Positions 10,433 through 18,638 of a DNA stretch of 45,139 bases are shown here, piece by piece. Position numbers and translations under genes: made by a program. Source of the DNA: Candidatus Altimarinota bacterium (GTDB taxonomy: Bacteria; Patescibacteriota; Gracilibacteria; BD1-5; UBA6164); contig JANJUN010000006.1 of assembly GCA_024710565.1 (NCBI GenBank), forward strand, positions 1 through 45,139. The letters run 5' to 3'. A model generated the notes under the pieces. That model saw nothing but the letters and a program-made list of their open reading frames with translations, had not been told where the DNA came from and ran no database searches. The number at the start of each line of letters is the position of its first letter. Positions within the stretch are counted from its first letter, which is position 1.

Positions 10433-10594
10433 AATTTTTATAGGTTAAGAACTAAAGACAAACGCAGTATAAATGAAATATGAAAATATAATTTATTTTA
10501 CCTGATTTGGTAACAAAATATAATTTGATATATTTAAAAATCTCTTATAATAAATAAAAATGAGTGTATTTTATTTTGTAACAATTTGTCACTT
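10433..10594. promoter_or_regulatory. Divergent regulatory region between salvage operon and TrmB-like gene
   Basis: The region contains a plus-strand promoter candidate TTGATA (10525-10530)/TATAAT (10546-10551) for the regulator gene. Two copies of a GTAACAA-containing motif lie at about 10510 and 10578, the second (TTTGTAACAATTTGTCAC) directly before the start codon. They are reasonable operator candidates for the adjacent regulator. Confidence 0.35.
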
Positions 10595-11326
10595 ATGAAA
10601 AAATTTCTTCCGATGTTTCGTTTACTAGGACTCGGTGAGCAAGAAGCAAATATTTATTTATCACTTCTGGAATATGGAACTTTGGGGATTACGGAACTTG
10701 GTGAAAAGACTTCGCTCCATAGAACGCAACTCTATAGAGTATTGCCATTTCTTATTGAGCTTGGGCTTGTAGTGCAAACACAAACCGGAAAGAAAAAACT
10801 CTATGCTCCCGCTTCGCCTCAAGTGCTTCAGGCTACTTTTGATACTATTGCGACGCAAAATAATCAAAATATTGCGTATCTCGAGAAACTCTATCAAAAT
10901 ATTGACACTAAGCCAACAGTAATCTATGAAAAATGAGCCAAAGGAATCAAACATGTGTTTGAAGATATTGTCAATTCGACACAAAAATGAGATGTTTTTT
11001 ATCGTATTACTTCAGAAACCGATACTGATTTTATCAATGAGAATTATCTCCCAAAAGACTACAGAGAAAAAAGAGATAAAAAGGATTTGGAAAGATATGT
11101 CATCATGTCGAGTAAAGCAGGAAAGCTCAAATCGCCACGCTTAGAAAGAGAACTCAAAGTAATTCCAGAAAAAATAGATGAGTTTGAAGATAATGTGCTT
11201 ATGACTATTTATGGACAAAAAGTTGCCTTTGTCGACTTTAATTCTCAAAGCTCTATTATCATCGAAAATAAACAAATTGCTGATTTTCAAAAGAAGCTTT
11301 TTCAGATGCTGTATAAAAGTTTATAA
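10595..11326 (+). CDS. TrmB-family transcriptional regulator
   Basis: The 243 residues begin with a winged-helix domain of the TrmB type (about 1-75: 'LLGLGEQEANIYLSLLEYG', 'GITELGEKTSLHRTQLYRVLPFLIELGLV', here quoted in parts). The remainder (about 110-243) resembles the effector region seen in short TrmB relatives, with 'FINENYLPKDYREKRDKKD'. TrmB-like proteins usually sense sugars or related metabolites. ATG 10595 is preferred to the in-frame TTG nine bases earlier. TGA codons are present (EKGAKGIKHVF). It is divergent from the salvage operon, a typical arrangement for a local regulator; the stop overlaps the 3' end of the convergent Nudix gene. Ligand unknown. Confidence 0.8.
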
Positions 11327-11878
11327 TATTTTATTTATTTTATTAAGAGTCATATAGATAGCCATACAAACCTTTGGATCTATAATAAGTCATTCTTTCA
11401 TTTTAGAAGTCAAGAAAGTATTAAAATCACTATATGGAATTTCAAATACTTGAATATCTTCCATATCTCAGAGATCTTGTATTCATTTTGGTCAACCAAT
11501 CTCTATATCATAGACACTAGTAGTTTCACATAACGCACCAGCAGAACCAGATGTTTGAGAGAGAAATTCAATATTTCAAATTTGTGTATATCCTGTTTCT
11601 TCTCTGACTTCTTCTTTTAGAATGTCTATTATCGACATTCATGGTTTATCGATAACTCAAGCAACCAGTTCGAGTACTCTTTGTTTGAGTGGGTAGCGAT
11701 ATTGTTCAATAAGTATGTAGCTTTGATTTTGAGTATGCCTTAGGAGTCATGCTACGGCATTTTTATTTCCAACTCTCGACACAGCATCATATATTTTTCC
11801 TCACTGGAGTTCTATTTGCAAAAGCTCGAGATGTTTTCCTGATGCTAGGAGGGTTCTATTTAATTCTTTTAATGGCAT
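11321..11878 (-). CDS. Nudix hydrolase, ADP-ribose pyrophosphatase type
   Basis: The product is 185 residues with the Nudix box region 'GVIDKPGMSIIDILKEEVREETGY' quoted in two parts: GVIDKPGMS and ILKEEVREETGY. The metal-binding EExREE core is kept, unlike in the NrtR protein. The frame also has 'LELVAG' before and a 'SAGALCET' after the box, as in ADP-ribose pyrophosphatases that cut ADP-ribose to AMP and ribose 5-phosphate. Being last in the NAD cluster, 28 bp after nadD, it fits recycling of ADP-ribose from NAD breakdown, and would remove the ligand that NrtR proteins sense. Substrate is inferred from family and context. Confidence 0.85.
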
Positions 11879-11905
11879 ATGGGATTATTTAAAAATTAAG
11901 TGTTT

Positions 11906-12490
11906 TTAGTAAAGTTCTTCTTTTAAAATAAATTCGTGAACTTTGGGAGTTAAAATATGATTTACCTTCAGTTTATTTCTTATCATTTCTCTAATAGTCG
12001 TTGATGATATTTCAAGAATATCTAAATCATAAAGAGAGTAATTTTCCATGTCAATATTTTCAGGGAGTAAAAATCATTTTCTTAAAATAAAAATCTTTTT
12101 TAATTTATCTTGAATATATCTATCTTTATTTCAAACCCGATTTGGCATATTTTTTATTGTATCAATTCAAAAAATATGCGATGGACTAAATCATAATTTA
12201 TCTTTAAAGTATTCCTCAACTTGCATTGTTGTAGTATTTCAATCTTTTCTTGTTAGAAAATAATCATCAAATTCTACATTTAATCATTCGTCAGTTAATT
12301 CTTCAAAAAATATTTCCATCATTTTACATCTCTGAGTAAATGAAATTTTATAATTCTTATCAGCTCTTTGTCAGTCTGGAGAAAATATAATCTTATCTAC
12401 TTTTTTTTGAGTTAATAATTTATTTACAATATCTTTATGTCATATTGTTGGAGGATTAAAAGCGCCTCAATAGATAGCTATAGATTGCAT
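11906..12490 (-). CDS. nadD: Nicotinate-nucleotide adenylyltransferase
   Basis: The 194 residues carry the nucleotidyltransferase signature 'GGAFNPPTIGH' (about 8-18; a T/HxGH form) and 'ISSTTIREMI' near the C-terminus. NadD joins nicotinate mononucleotide to AMP from ATP, giving deamido-NAD. In the first motif two glycines (GG and IGH) are written TGA. The usual substrate is NaMN, supplied by PncB from this same cluster, so NadD is preferred over an NMN-specific enzyme. The gene lies downstream of nadK, separated by a long inverted repeat. Confidence 0.92.
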
Positions 12491-12529
12491 AACTTTAAAA
12501 TTAAAAAATATTTTGATATGTTTTTTAGG

Positions 12530-12612
12530 CTTTATAAATTGATTTTTTTGAAACGAGGACTGTTTGAGTTATATCCACGAGTTCCGCAGTAAAATAAAAT
12601 CAATTTATAAAG
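12530..12612. repeat. 17-bp perfect inverted repeat with 49-nt loop (candidate structured RNA or MITE)
   Basis: CTTTATAAATTGATTTT (12530-12546) and its exact complement (12596-12612) enclose a more G+C-rich loop that has further pairing (ACTG with CAGT). It lies within the 142-bp gap between nadK and nadD; on the minus strand it starts 21 bp after the nadK stop and ends about 40 bp before the nadD start. It is not followed by a clear T run in the direction of transcription. It could be a processing or attenuation hairpin, a ligand-binding RNA, or a small mobile repeat. Confidence 0.6.
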
Positions 12613-12632
12613 TTTTAATGATAAAATGAAAA

Positions 12633-13427
12633 TTATTTTATTTGAAATCCTTGTTCTTGAAGTACTTTATTATCCCAAATATCAATATATTCAGAAGCAA
12701 TTATAACTCTCACAGCATCTTTACTTTTTTTAATAGTTATCTGTGTTTGAAGTCCATCTTGTGTAATAAGAAATTCTTTTCAGTCACAATATATTTCCGT
12801 AAAAAGCCTTCTTCAAACATTTTTTATTTCAATAACTTCTGAATCATTTATTAAAATGGGAGTTTGTCATTTTGGTTTCCAAGGAGCTTTTGGAGTGATA
12901 ACAAAAGCATTTAACGTATGAGGAATAATAGGTCATCCTAGAGAACTATTATATCCGGTTGACCCGGCTGGAGTAGAAACAATTATTCCATCTCATTCTA
13001 TATTTATTGCTTGTCTTTTTGAAAGGGAAATATCAAGAGAAATCATTTTTCAGTTTCCAGCTCTAATATCGATTTCATTTACCGCAATTGCTTTTTTTGT
13101 TATTCAATTACTTTCAATTTCAACTTCTATTAAAGGATATTTTCTTTCCACATAAGACATATTTGGCTTTATAACGTCTTTTGAGTTAAGTAAAAATCAT
13201 TTATGTCCAAAATTGATTCATAGAAATGGGAATCATTTTTTATAGTGTTCTTTTATAGCTCTGAGCATCGTTCCATCTCATCCCAAAACTACTATCACTT
13301 TTTCTTCAAAAGAACTTACAATTTGTTTTAAGTAATCACATTCTAAAAAATCAACCAGTTCTTTTTTTTCCTCTAAATGGTAATCATCATAACAAATAAA
13401 ACTTCAATGTATCTCTATTTGCTTCAT
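12633..13427 (-). CDS. nadK: NAD kinase
   Basis: The 264 residues contain the NAD-kinase motifs 'VLGGDGTML' (about 46-54), 'GINFGHKGFLL', 'AVNEIDI' and 'VSTPAGSTGYN' in order. The enzyme phosphorylates NAD to NADP using ATP or polyphosphate. Several motif glycines are TGA. The start at 13427 keeps a short N-terminal beta strand and no SD is present. nadE ends 45 bp upstream, so the two are probably co-transcribed in the NAD cluster. Confidence 0.95.
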
Positions 13428-13472
13428 GGTATAAAATTATGTTGTATATTTCCTTAAGTATACTTAAAAAAT

Positions 13473-14417
13473 CTAAATATCAAAAACTCTTGGCATTTGC
13501 ATTTTATGTGCATTTGCAAAATGACGTTGTAAATATATTTCCATAACTTCTCTTTTTCTTCATGAAAATGATTCTAAAAAGTTTTTTGTAGCATTTTTAT
13601 CATCACAAGGAAGAAAATTAGATGCTATTATAGACATAAATTCACTATGTTTATACATTGCCCATTCCAGTTCATCATAACTACACCCGATTTGATCTTC
13701 GTCAGTCGCTCAGTTTGGATGTAATCCGTCAGTTGGTCTCGCATGTAATATATCTTCATTCACTCATAAATGTTTTGCCATATTGTAAACTTCTGATTTT
13801 AGTAATTCTCAAATAGGACTTATATCAACAGCTCAGTCTCAGTATTTTGTAAAAAATCCTATTCCATAATCTTCCACTTTATTTCCAGTTCACGCAACTA
13901 TACAATTATGTTCGTTTCAAACTGCATATAAAGTTACCGCTCTTAAACGAGAACGAGAATTTACATAAGCCATATATCTTACAATTTCATCATCAATTTT
14001 TGGAAGAGCTTTTTTAAAAGTTTCAAACGTTTGGGTTAAATCTATAGAATATCTTTCTACATTTGGAAAGTTTTTTTGTAACCAATCCATATGTTTTGCG
14101 GCTCTTGAAACCTCTTCTTGTCTTTGATGAATAGGTAAATCCATAACAATAGTTTTTTCTCAAGTGAGAGCACATAAAGTTGAAACTAGCGCACTATCAA
14201 TTCATCCAGAAACTCAAACTACAAATCATTTTTGTTTTGACTCCAGTAAATAGTTTTTGAGTTGTGATATAAGTTTTTGAGAGGATTTTTCATAATCAAG
14301 ATTTCTATTTATTTTTAAAAGTATATCATCAACTTCATATTTTACTTCTTCTAAATCTTTTTTTAAAGGGCTTCATGACTCAATTCCTCAAGCCTCAGGA
14401 TTTCTTAAAGTTTCCAT
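13473..14417 (-). CDS. nadE: NAD synthetase, ammonia-dependent type
   Basis: The protein has 314 residues: an N-type ATP pyrophosphatase fold with the P-loop 'VSGGIDSALV' (about 69-78) and the signature 'GTGNKVEDYGIGFFTKYGDG' followed by DISPIGELLK. There is no N-terminal glutaminase (nitrilase) domain, so ammonia is the expected nitrogen donor. It amidates deamido-NAD to NAD, the last step of the route. It is longer at the N-terminus than the minimal bacterial NadE (about 270), with a charged helical extension. It lies between pncB and nadK in the same direction. Confidence 0.95.
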
Positions 14418-14478
14418 AATTTTATAGTTAATTTATAAAAGGTTTTATTATATAATTTTACAAGAGTTTTGCAAAAAA

Positions 14479-15828
14479 TTATACAAAAACTTCTGTTTTT
14501 TCTACTCATTCTTGTCCGAAAGTTTTTCTAAAAAGTTCTATTCTTTCTATATCTCAAGTAGCTTTAGTAAAGTTATCACTGAGTTTTACACATGATACCC
14601 AAGTTCCGTTGGGTCTTTTCACTTTATTTGGTTTAATTACCACTGAAAATGATCAAAATGGTCAGAAATTTTCTTTATCTTTAGGAAAAGTTCATTTCGT
14701 ATTATTTGAAAGATTTGTTCCGATTCCAAAAGGTAATTTTCAAACTTTAGAATAATTTTTGTTATAAATTTCTAAAGCTGACTTTGCATCCAGTCAGTCA
14801 CTTGGCATTCAAACTTTTTTTAATGGATCTCAACCATTTTTTAAAACAAAATCAACATATTCTGGAATTGCTATAAGCGGATCTTTTGAATCAAATCTAC
14901 ATCAAATATGGCTTTCAAAGATATCTTTAGGACAATTTTTAAAGTAAAAACTACTTCAGTAAGTATCAGGTAATAAAATGGCTGCTTCAGGAAAATGTTT
15001 CGCCCGATCTCTATCGACTTGATACATAGCATGTATTATTTCTTCAGGTTTATCATAAAGTGCTGTAGGTATCATACGAAGTTCATGAGCGTTTGTTCAT
15101 TTGGGTATCGTTCCAAATTCGCTCGAAAGCATAACATTTGAAGTTCAAATACATTGATTTGGTATTTCATTTCTAAGTATTTCATATACTTTTCTTTGAA
15201 ATAAAGTAGAAGCACTTCTTCTGGTTCAGTATTCTAGAAATTGTACTCAAGGATTTTGTCTAAAAATATCAATATCAGAGTAAAGTCTTTTGAGAGTAGT
15301 ATTAATAATTTGAGAAAATTCTAGATTTGAAAGATGAGCTTTTTTTATATAGTTGTATAAATAAGAGCTATTAATTATTTTAAGTCCCGCAATTTCCCAC
15401 ATCATAGAAGTACTCCAAGGTCAAATAAATTCTAGTTCATAATTATTATTTTCATCAATACTGAGATTGTAATCAGGTAACTTAAAATCTTTTAAGAAAT
15501 CAAGAGTCATTTGTGAAAATAAAGGGAATCAATTTGGTCTTTTTAAATTTCCTAAATATTCTAAGTCTTTTTTATTCACTCAAGAGATATTTTTTGCAGC
15601 ATTAAGTTGTTCTATCAAAGCTTTTTCTGGTATAACTAAAGCAGTTTTTATATCTTTACTTCTTATTGTCATCTTCCGACTCACTTCAAGATCTTTATAT
15701 TCAGGATGTGCTAAGATAAAATCAAGCATCATAAATTTATATAAATCATTATTCAAAAAACTTGTTATTTCAGCTTCGTCTCTTGCTTCAGCAAAGAAAT
15801 CAGATGCTGCATATATATTTGTTTTCAT
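14479..15828 (-). CDS. pncB: Nicotinate phosphoribosyltransferase
   Basis: The product is 449 residues, usual for PncB. It starts 'ASDFFAEARDEAEITSFLNND' (in part) with the 'LNNDLYKFMMLDFIL' block, has 'EYGTRRSASTLFQRKV', 'GTSNVMLSSEFG', 'GTNAHELRMI' containing the histidine that is phosphorylated in this family, and 'FDSKDPLI'. It makes NaMN from nicotinate and PRPP, stimulated by ATP. A candidate NrtR operator lies 23 bp upstream of the ATG, inside the 3' end of pncA. PRPP would come from the synthetase-like gene next to nrtR. Confidence 0.95.
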
Positions 15829-15850
15829 ATTTAGGAAATTAGTAAATTAT

Positions 15851-15872
15851 TGTAAAATATACACTTATTTTA
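15851..15872 (-). promoter_or_regulatory. Candidate NrtR operator before pncB
   Basis: TGTAAAATATACACTTATTT (15851-15870) shares the TGTAAA-N-ACACTTA core with the motifs before nrtR and pncA. It stands 23 bp upstream of the pncB start and overlaps the last pncA codon. Confidence 0.45.
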
Positions 15873-16478
15873 AGGTAAAATTTTTGCTCATGCTTGCCTC
15901 ATTTCTTCTAAGGCATTTTCTCCATCATTTGGATGAACATTTACAGCAGCAATCGCGCTTTGTATGATTTCTACTTCGTATCAAAGTTTAAGAGCATCCA
16001 TTACAGTTGCTTTATCACAATATTCAGTTGCGAGTCCAACGATTTTTAAGAGTTTGATTTGATATTCTTTAAGTATTTCATCAAGTGAGAGTAGTGTTTT
16101 TTCTTCTTTTCCTCCAAATGAACTATATGAATCAATATCTTTTGAAGTTCCTTTGAGTACTCTTCTGTCTACTAAACTTTTCTCAAATCCTTTGATAAAA
16201 TCAGCTCACCAGCTACCAGCTTCACAGTGATTTGGCCATTTTACTTCGCCATCTTTTAAGCTAAATGCTGGAAGTCAGAAATTTGATGCAAATGAGACAT
16301 GATTACTCGGATGCCAATCTTGAGAGGTAATGATAATTCCTCATTTGGCTTTCGTTTCTTTCATGATTTCATTGATTCTTGGAGCGAGAAGCTCTCCTCA
16401 TGATACGTAGAGGCTTCCATTTTTATCTCCAAAATCATTTTGATAGTCTACTACTATCACGGCTTCTCTTTTATTCAT
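15870..16478 (-). CDS. pncA: Nicotinamidase
   Basis: The 202 residues follow the isochorismatase-like nicotinamidase pattern: catalytic Asp in 'VVDYQNDFGD' (about 8-17), the metal site 'SQDWHPSNHVSF' (D..H..H), the catalytic Lys region 'RRVLKGT', and the nucleophile Cys in 'GLATEYCDKAT'. It deamidates nicotinamide to nicotinate, the entry point of this pathway. It is the first gene of the NAD cluster. Its upstream region has a candidate promoter with an NrtR-like motif between the -35 and -10. Confidence 0.95.
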
Positions 16479-16503
16479 AATAGGATATATTAAAAAATAT
16501 TAT

Positions 16504-16533
16504 ATTGTATTTATTACACTTACTTTATTTCAA
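16504..16533 (-). promoter_or_regulatory. pncA promoter with embedded candidate NrtR operator
   Basis: On the minus strand TTGAAA (16533-16528) and TACAAT (16509-16504) are 18 bp apart. The motif TTGTATTTATTACACTTACT (16505-16524) fills the spacer and the -10, a position where a bound repressor would block polymerase. Confidence 0.5.
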
Positions 16534-16592
16534 AAAAAATAAATATTTATTATGACTTCTTTTAAAGATACTTATATTTAAATTTTTATTGA

Positions 16593-16620
16593 ATGTGTAA
16601 ATAGTACACTTATATATTAT
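16593..16620. promoter_or_regulatory. Second, palindromic NrtR-like motif upstream of pncA
   Basis: GTGTAAATAGTACACTTATA (16595-16614) has perfect GTGTA/TACAC arms 5 bp apart and the same ACACTTA core as the other three copies. It lies about 115 bp before pncA and about 80 bp before a plus-strand promoter candidate. Confidence 0.45.
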
Positions 16621-16855
16621 TTAAATTTTAAATATGTCAAAAAGAAAATTTTTTTTTAGTTTTTTTATATTAAAATAGCTATTAAAATATAAATTGACTT
16701 TTATTTTTATTATTTATAATAATTTCGTTGGCATATAATAGGATACGCTGACATGGGAAAAATTTTTTTAGGAGAGTAGATGGACGGATATATTTTTTAA
16801 AATGTAATATTTCGCATTTGTTATAAACAAAATCCAATTCATTTAGGAGATTATC
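16621..16855 (+). promoter_or_regulatory. Leader of the small SD-led membrane gene, with promoter and 6-codon upstream frame
   Basis: A promoter candidate TTGACT (16694-16699)/TATAAT (16715-16720, 15-bp spacer) is followed by an SD (AGGAG, 16770-16774) and a minute frame MDGYIF at 16780-16800 ending in TAA. A second SD (AGGAG, 16845-16849) serves the next ATG at 16856. A 66-codon frame on the other strand over this region has no supporting signal. Confidence 0.4.
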
Positions 16856-17092
16856 ATGGATTTTTTTAATTCTGTAGGTCAAATCTTTAATGGTTTTAAT
16901 TTTATAGAGATTATATTCTTTTCTTTGATGATAATTTCGATAACTATAGGTATTGCTAAAATTCTTATTATTGACTTCTTATCTTTTAAAAAGTGGGAGC
17001 GTATAATAATTATTCTTACTATTCCTATATTATACTGGTTTTTCTCTCTTATGGATCGTTTGTTTAAAAATATATTTCCTAATATATTTTAA
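16856..17092 (+). CDS. Small membrane protein with strong Shine-Dalgarno (78 aa)
   Basis: Family not recognised. The 78 residues have two hydrophobic stretches (about 15-38 and 48-66) separated by a charged turn (FKKWERI), so a two-helix membrane protein is likely. AGGAG stands 6 bp before the ATG, unlike almost all other genes of the window. All three glycines are written GGT and there is no TGA, whereas neighbours use TGA for a large share of glycines. The gene is alone in a gene-poor stretch upstream of pncA (divergent). Confidence 0.6.
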   Translation: MDFFNSVGQIFNGFNFIEIIFFSLMIISITIGIAKILIIDFLSFKKWERIIIILTIPILYWFFSLMDRLFKNIFPNIF

Positions 17093-17452
17093 TATAAAAA
17101 GCTTTACAGCTTAAAGTAGTAAAACTTGATTCCCCGTAAAACGTTTTCTCTGTGATGATAAAAACATCCTTTGAAAAAATGTCCTCTTGCTTGTGTCTAT
17201 ATTTGCTTATAAAATATCCCTTTAGGGATTTAGAATACATGCAATATAGCTAAAAACTATTTCCAAAGTTGCATATTTGTCAACTTTGACGTTGAACTCT
17301 AGTTATTTTATTGAGAAATTTGATATTTTTCTTTCTCAATAAAACTTAAAAACGACTACAAAAATCTTACACCTTTCAAAAAGTTGTAATGAGTACTCGA
17401 TGACTATTTATACTTTTCAAAAGTTACCAATGGTTGACTTTGAAATGCTCCC
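17093..17452 (+). other. Non-coding stretch with several hairpins (possible ncRNA)
   Basis: No credible frame is seen under code 25 or the standard code. Inverted repeats are present: AAGCT/AGCTT (about 17099-17112), CAAAGTTG/CAACTTTG (17264-17271 / 17281-17288) and a 13-bp perfect pair TTTTATTGAGAAA/TTTCTCAATAAAA (17306-17318 / 17332-17344). The stretch ends in a strong plus-strand terminator at 17453. It is either the 3' part of the small membrane gene transcript or a separate structured RNA; no known RNA family was recognised. Confidence 0.35.
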
Positions 17453-17485
17453 CCCCCCTTGACGAATGTCAAGGGGGGCTTTCGT
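17453..17485 (+). terminator. G+C-rich terminator
   Basis: CCCCCCTTGAC (17453-17463) and GTCAAGGGGGG (17468-17478) pair perfectly over 11 bp around GAAT, followed by CTTTCGTTT. Such a G+C-rich stem is unusual for the surrounding sequence. Confidence 0.75.
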
Positions 17486-17599
17486 TTAATCATCATCTCA
17501 TCCTTCTATTTTTATAAAAATAATTGATTTATTTTTATAATCATTAAAATCTGTCTGTTAGCATAATAGTGTGTTAATATATTCAAAAGGAGTATCGAC

Positions 17600-17824
17600 A
17601 TGAAAAAGATAGTTCAACTCTCTGATTTTCGTACCCCCAAAAAGCCTCGCACTTGTTCTTTTTCGACCGTGTCGGATAACGGCAATCGTGTCTACGGAAC
17701 TGCTGCTTTTCTCGTGGTAGCCAAACGCAATGGTGGAATTGATAGCTATATTCAATCCATTGCTCAGAATGCTGCTGAAAACGCATTGGCCTCTGCTATC
17801 AATTCTGGGAAAAAATCGGCATAA
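17600..17824 (+). CDS. Small SD-led protein of unfamiliar codon use (74 aa)
   Basis: Family not recognised. AAGGAG lies 7 bp before the ATG. The 74 residues have a basic N-terminus (MKKIVQLSDFRTPKKPR) and an Ala-rich C-terminal helix (about 50-70), no membrane segment. Codons such as CGC, GGC, CTC, TCG and GCC are common and five glycines are all GGN, with no TGA: this is unlike every long gene here and suggests recent acquisition or strong selection for expression. A frame on the opposite strand covers the same bases but has no SD. The gene is followed by a hairpin and a strong terminator. Confidence 0.6.
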   Translation: MKKIVQLSDFRTPKKPRTCSFSTVSDNGNRVYGTAAFLVVAKRNGGIDSYIQSIAQNAAENALASAINSGKKSA

Positions 17825-17842
17825 TACAACCATCTCTTGTTT

Positions 17843-17898
17843 CAAGCATGGTGCTTGTATTTAAAAAAAATCCCCCCTTTAAAAAAGGGGGGATTTTT
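17843..17898. terminator. Hairpin plus bidirectional terminator
   Basis: A small hairpin CAAGCA/TGCTTG (17843-17857) is followed by a strong stem: AAAAATCCCCCC (17866-17877) with GGGGGGATTTTT (17887-17898). It can end the SD-led gene on the plus strand and the convergent hypothetical gene (stop at 17903) on the minus strand. Confidence 0.75.
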
Positions 17899-17902
17899 AT
17901 AT

Positions 17903-18565
17903 CTATAACTCTTGTATCTCTAAAGTTTGTATCTTTGTAAATATCTGTTGCATAATAAAATCTATATAACTATACGATTTTTTTTGAGAGATATTGATGT
18001 TGAGCTCCTGAAAAAAGAATTCAAATACCAAAGAAGAAAAAACTACTAACTGGTGATAGGCTTCTCTTTTGATAAATAATGTTTTTATTTGAGAGATTTG
18101 GAGAGATGAATATTCTATAGAAATAATATCTATAATGTCCTCTATCCAAAAATTGATTCTATTTTTAACTTCCTCATCAAGATTATTATCATCAAAGTAC
18201 ACTTTTTCAAACGTTTTTATATAATCAAATGCTATGGGTTTTTTGGTTGATAATTCTCTTATTTTATCACTTATAGGAAGATACACAAGGGATAAAATTC
18301 AAAGTAAAAAATTTGAACTATATCCACTATCTAAGGTTTTAAATAGATCATCGAGTAAAAAATCATATTTTGGATTCCTAATAATTTGGGTCAAAAAAGA
18401 GGCCAAAAGTAAATCAAATTTTTTTGCTTTTTTTTCATCTTTTTGAACCCTTTTAATTCCAGCACCAGCTTTTTTTACCGATTCTTTAAATTTCTCTGAA
18501 ATCTCGCTGGATTTTGGTCAAGCGTCAGCTCAGGATTCACTGGGAATAAAATCTTCTAATCACAT
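17903..18565 (-). CDS. Hypothetical protein (220 aa)
   Basis: Family not recognised. The 220 residues are mostly predicted helical: a low-complexity Gly/Ser/Lys start (about 1-45), then alternating hydrophobic and acidic helices, with no clear transmembrane segment or signal peptide. In-frame TGA codons near the start (MGLEDF, SGADAGP) place it in this genome. It is the last gene of the minus-strand series and lies 73 bp after the prmC-like stop. No functional residues can be named. Confidence 0.7.
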
Positions 18566-18638
18566 ATTTTTAAAATTAAGATCTATTGTTTTATAATAAG
18601 ATTTTTTTATGTTCTAGAGTGTAGCATTTTTATAGCTT

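Noticed and set aside
16682-16882. 66-codon minus-strand frame
   Set aside because: It overlaps the promoter and leader of the small SD-led gene, has no start signals and no recognisable sequence.
17558-17845. 95-codon minus-strand frame opposite the SD-led 74-aa gene
   Set aside because: It has no SD or promoter, while the plus-strand frame has a strong SD at the right distance and ends before a terminator.
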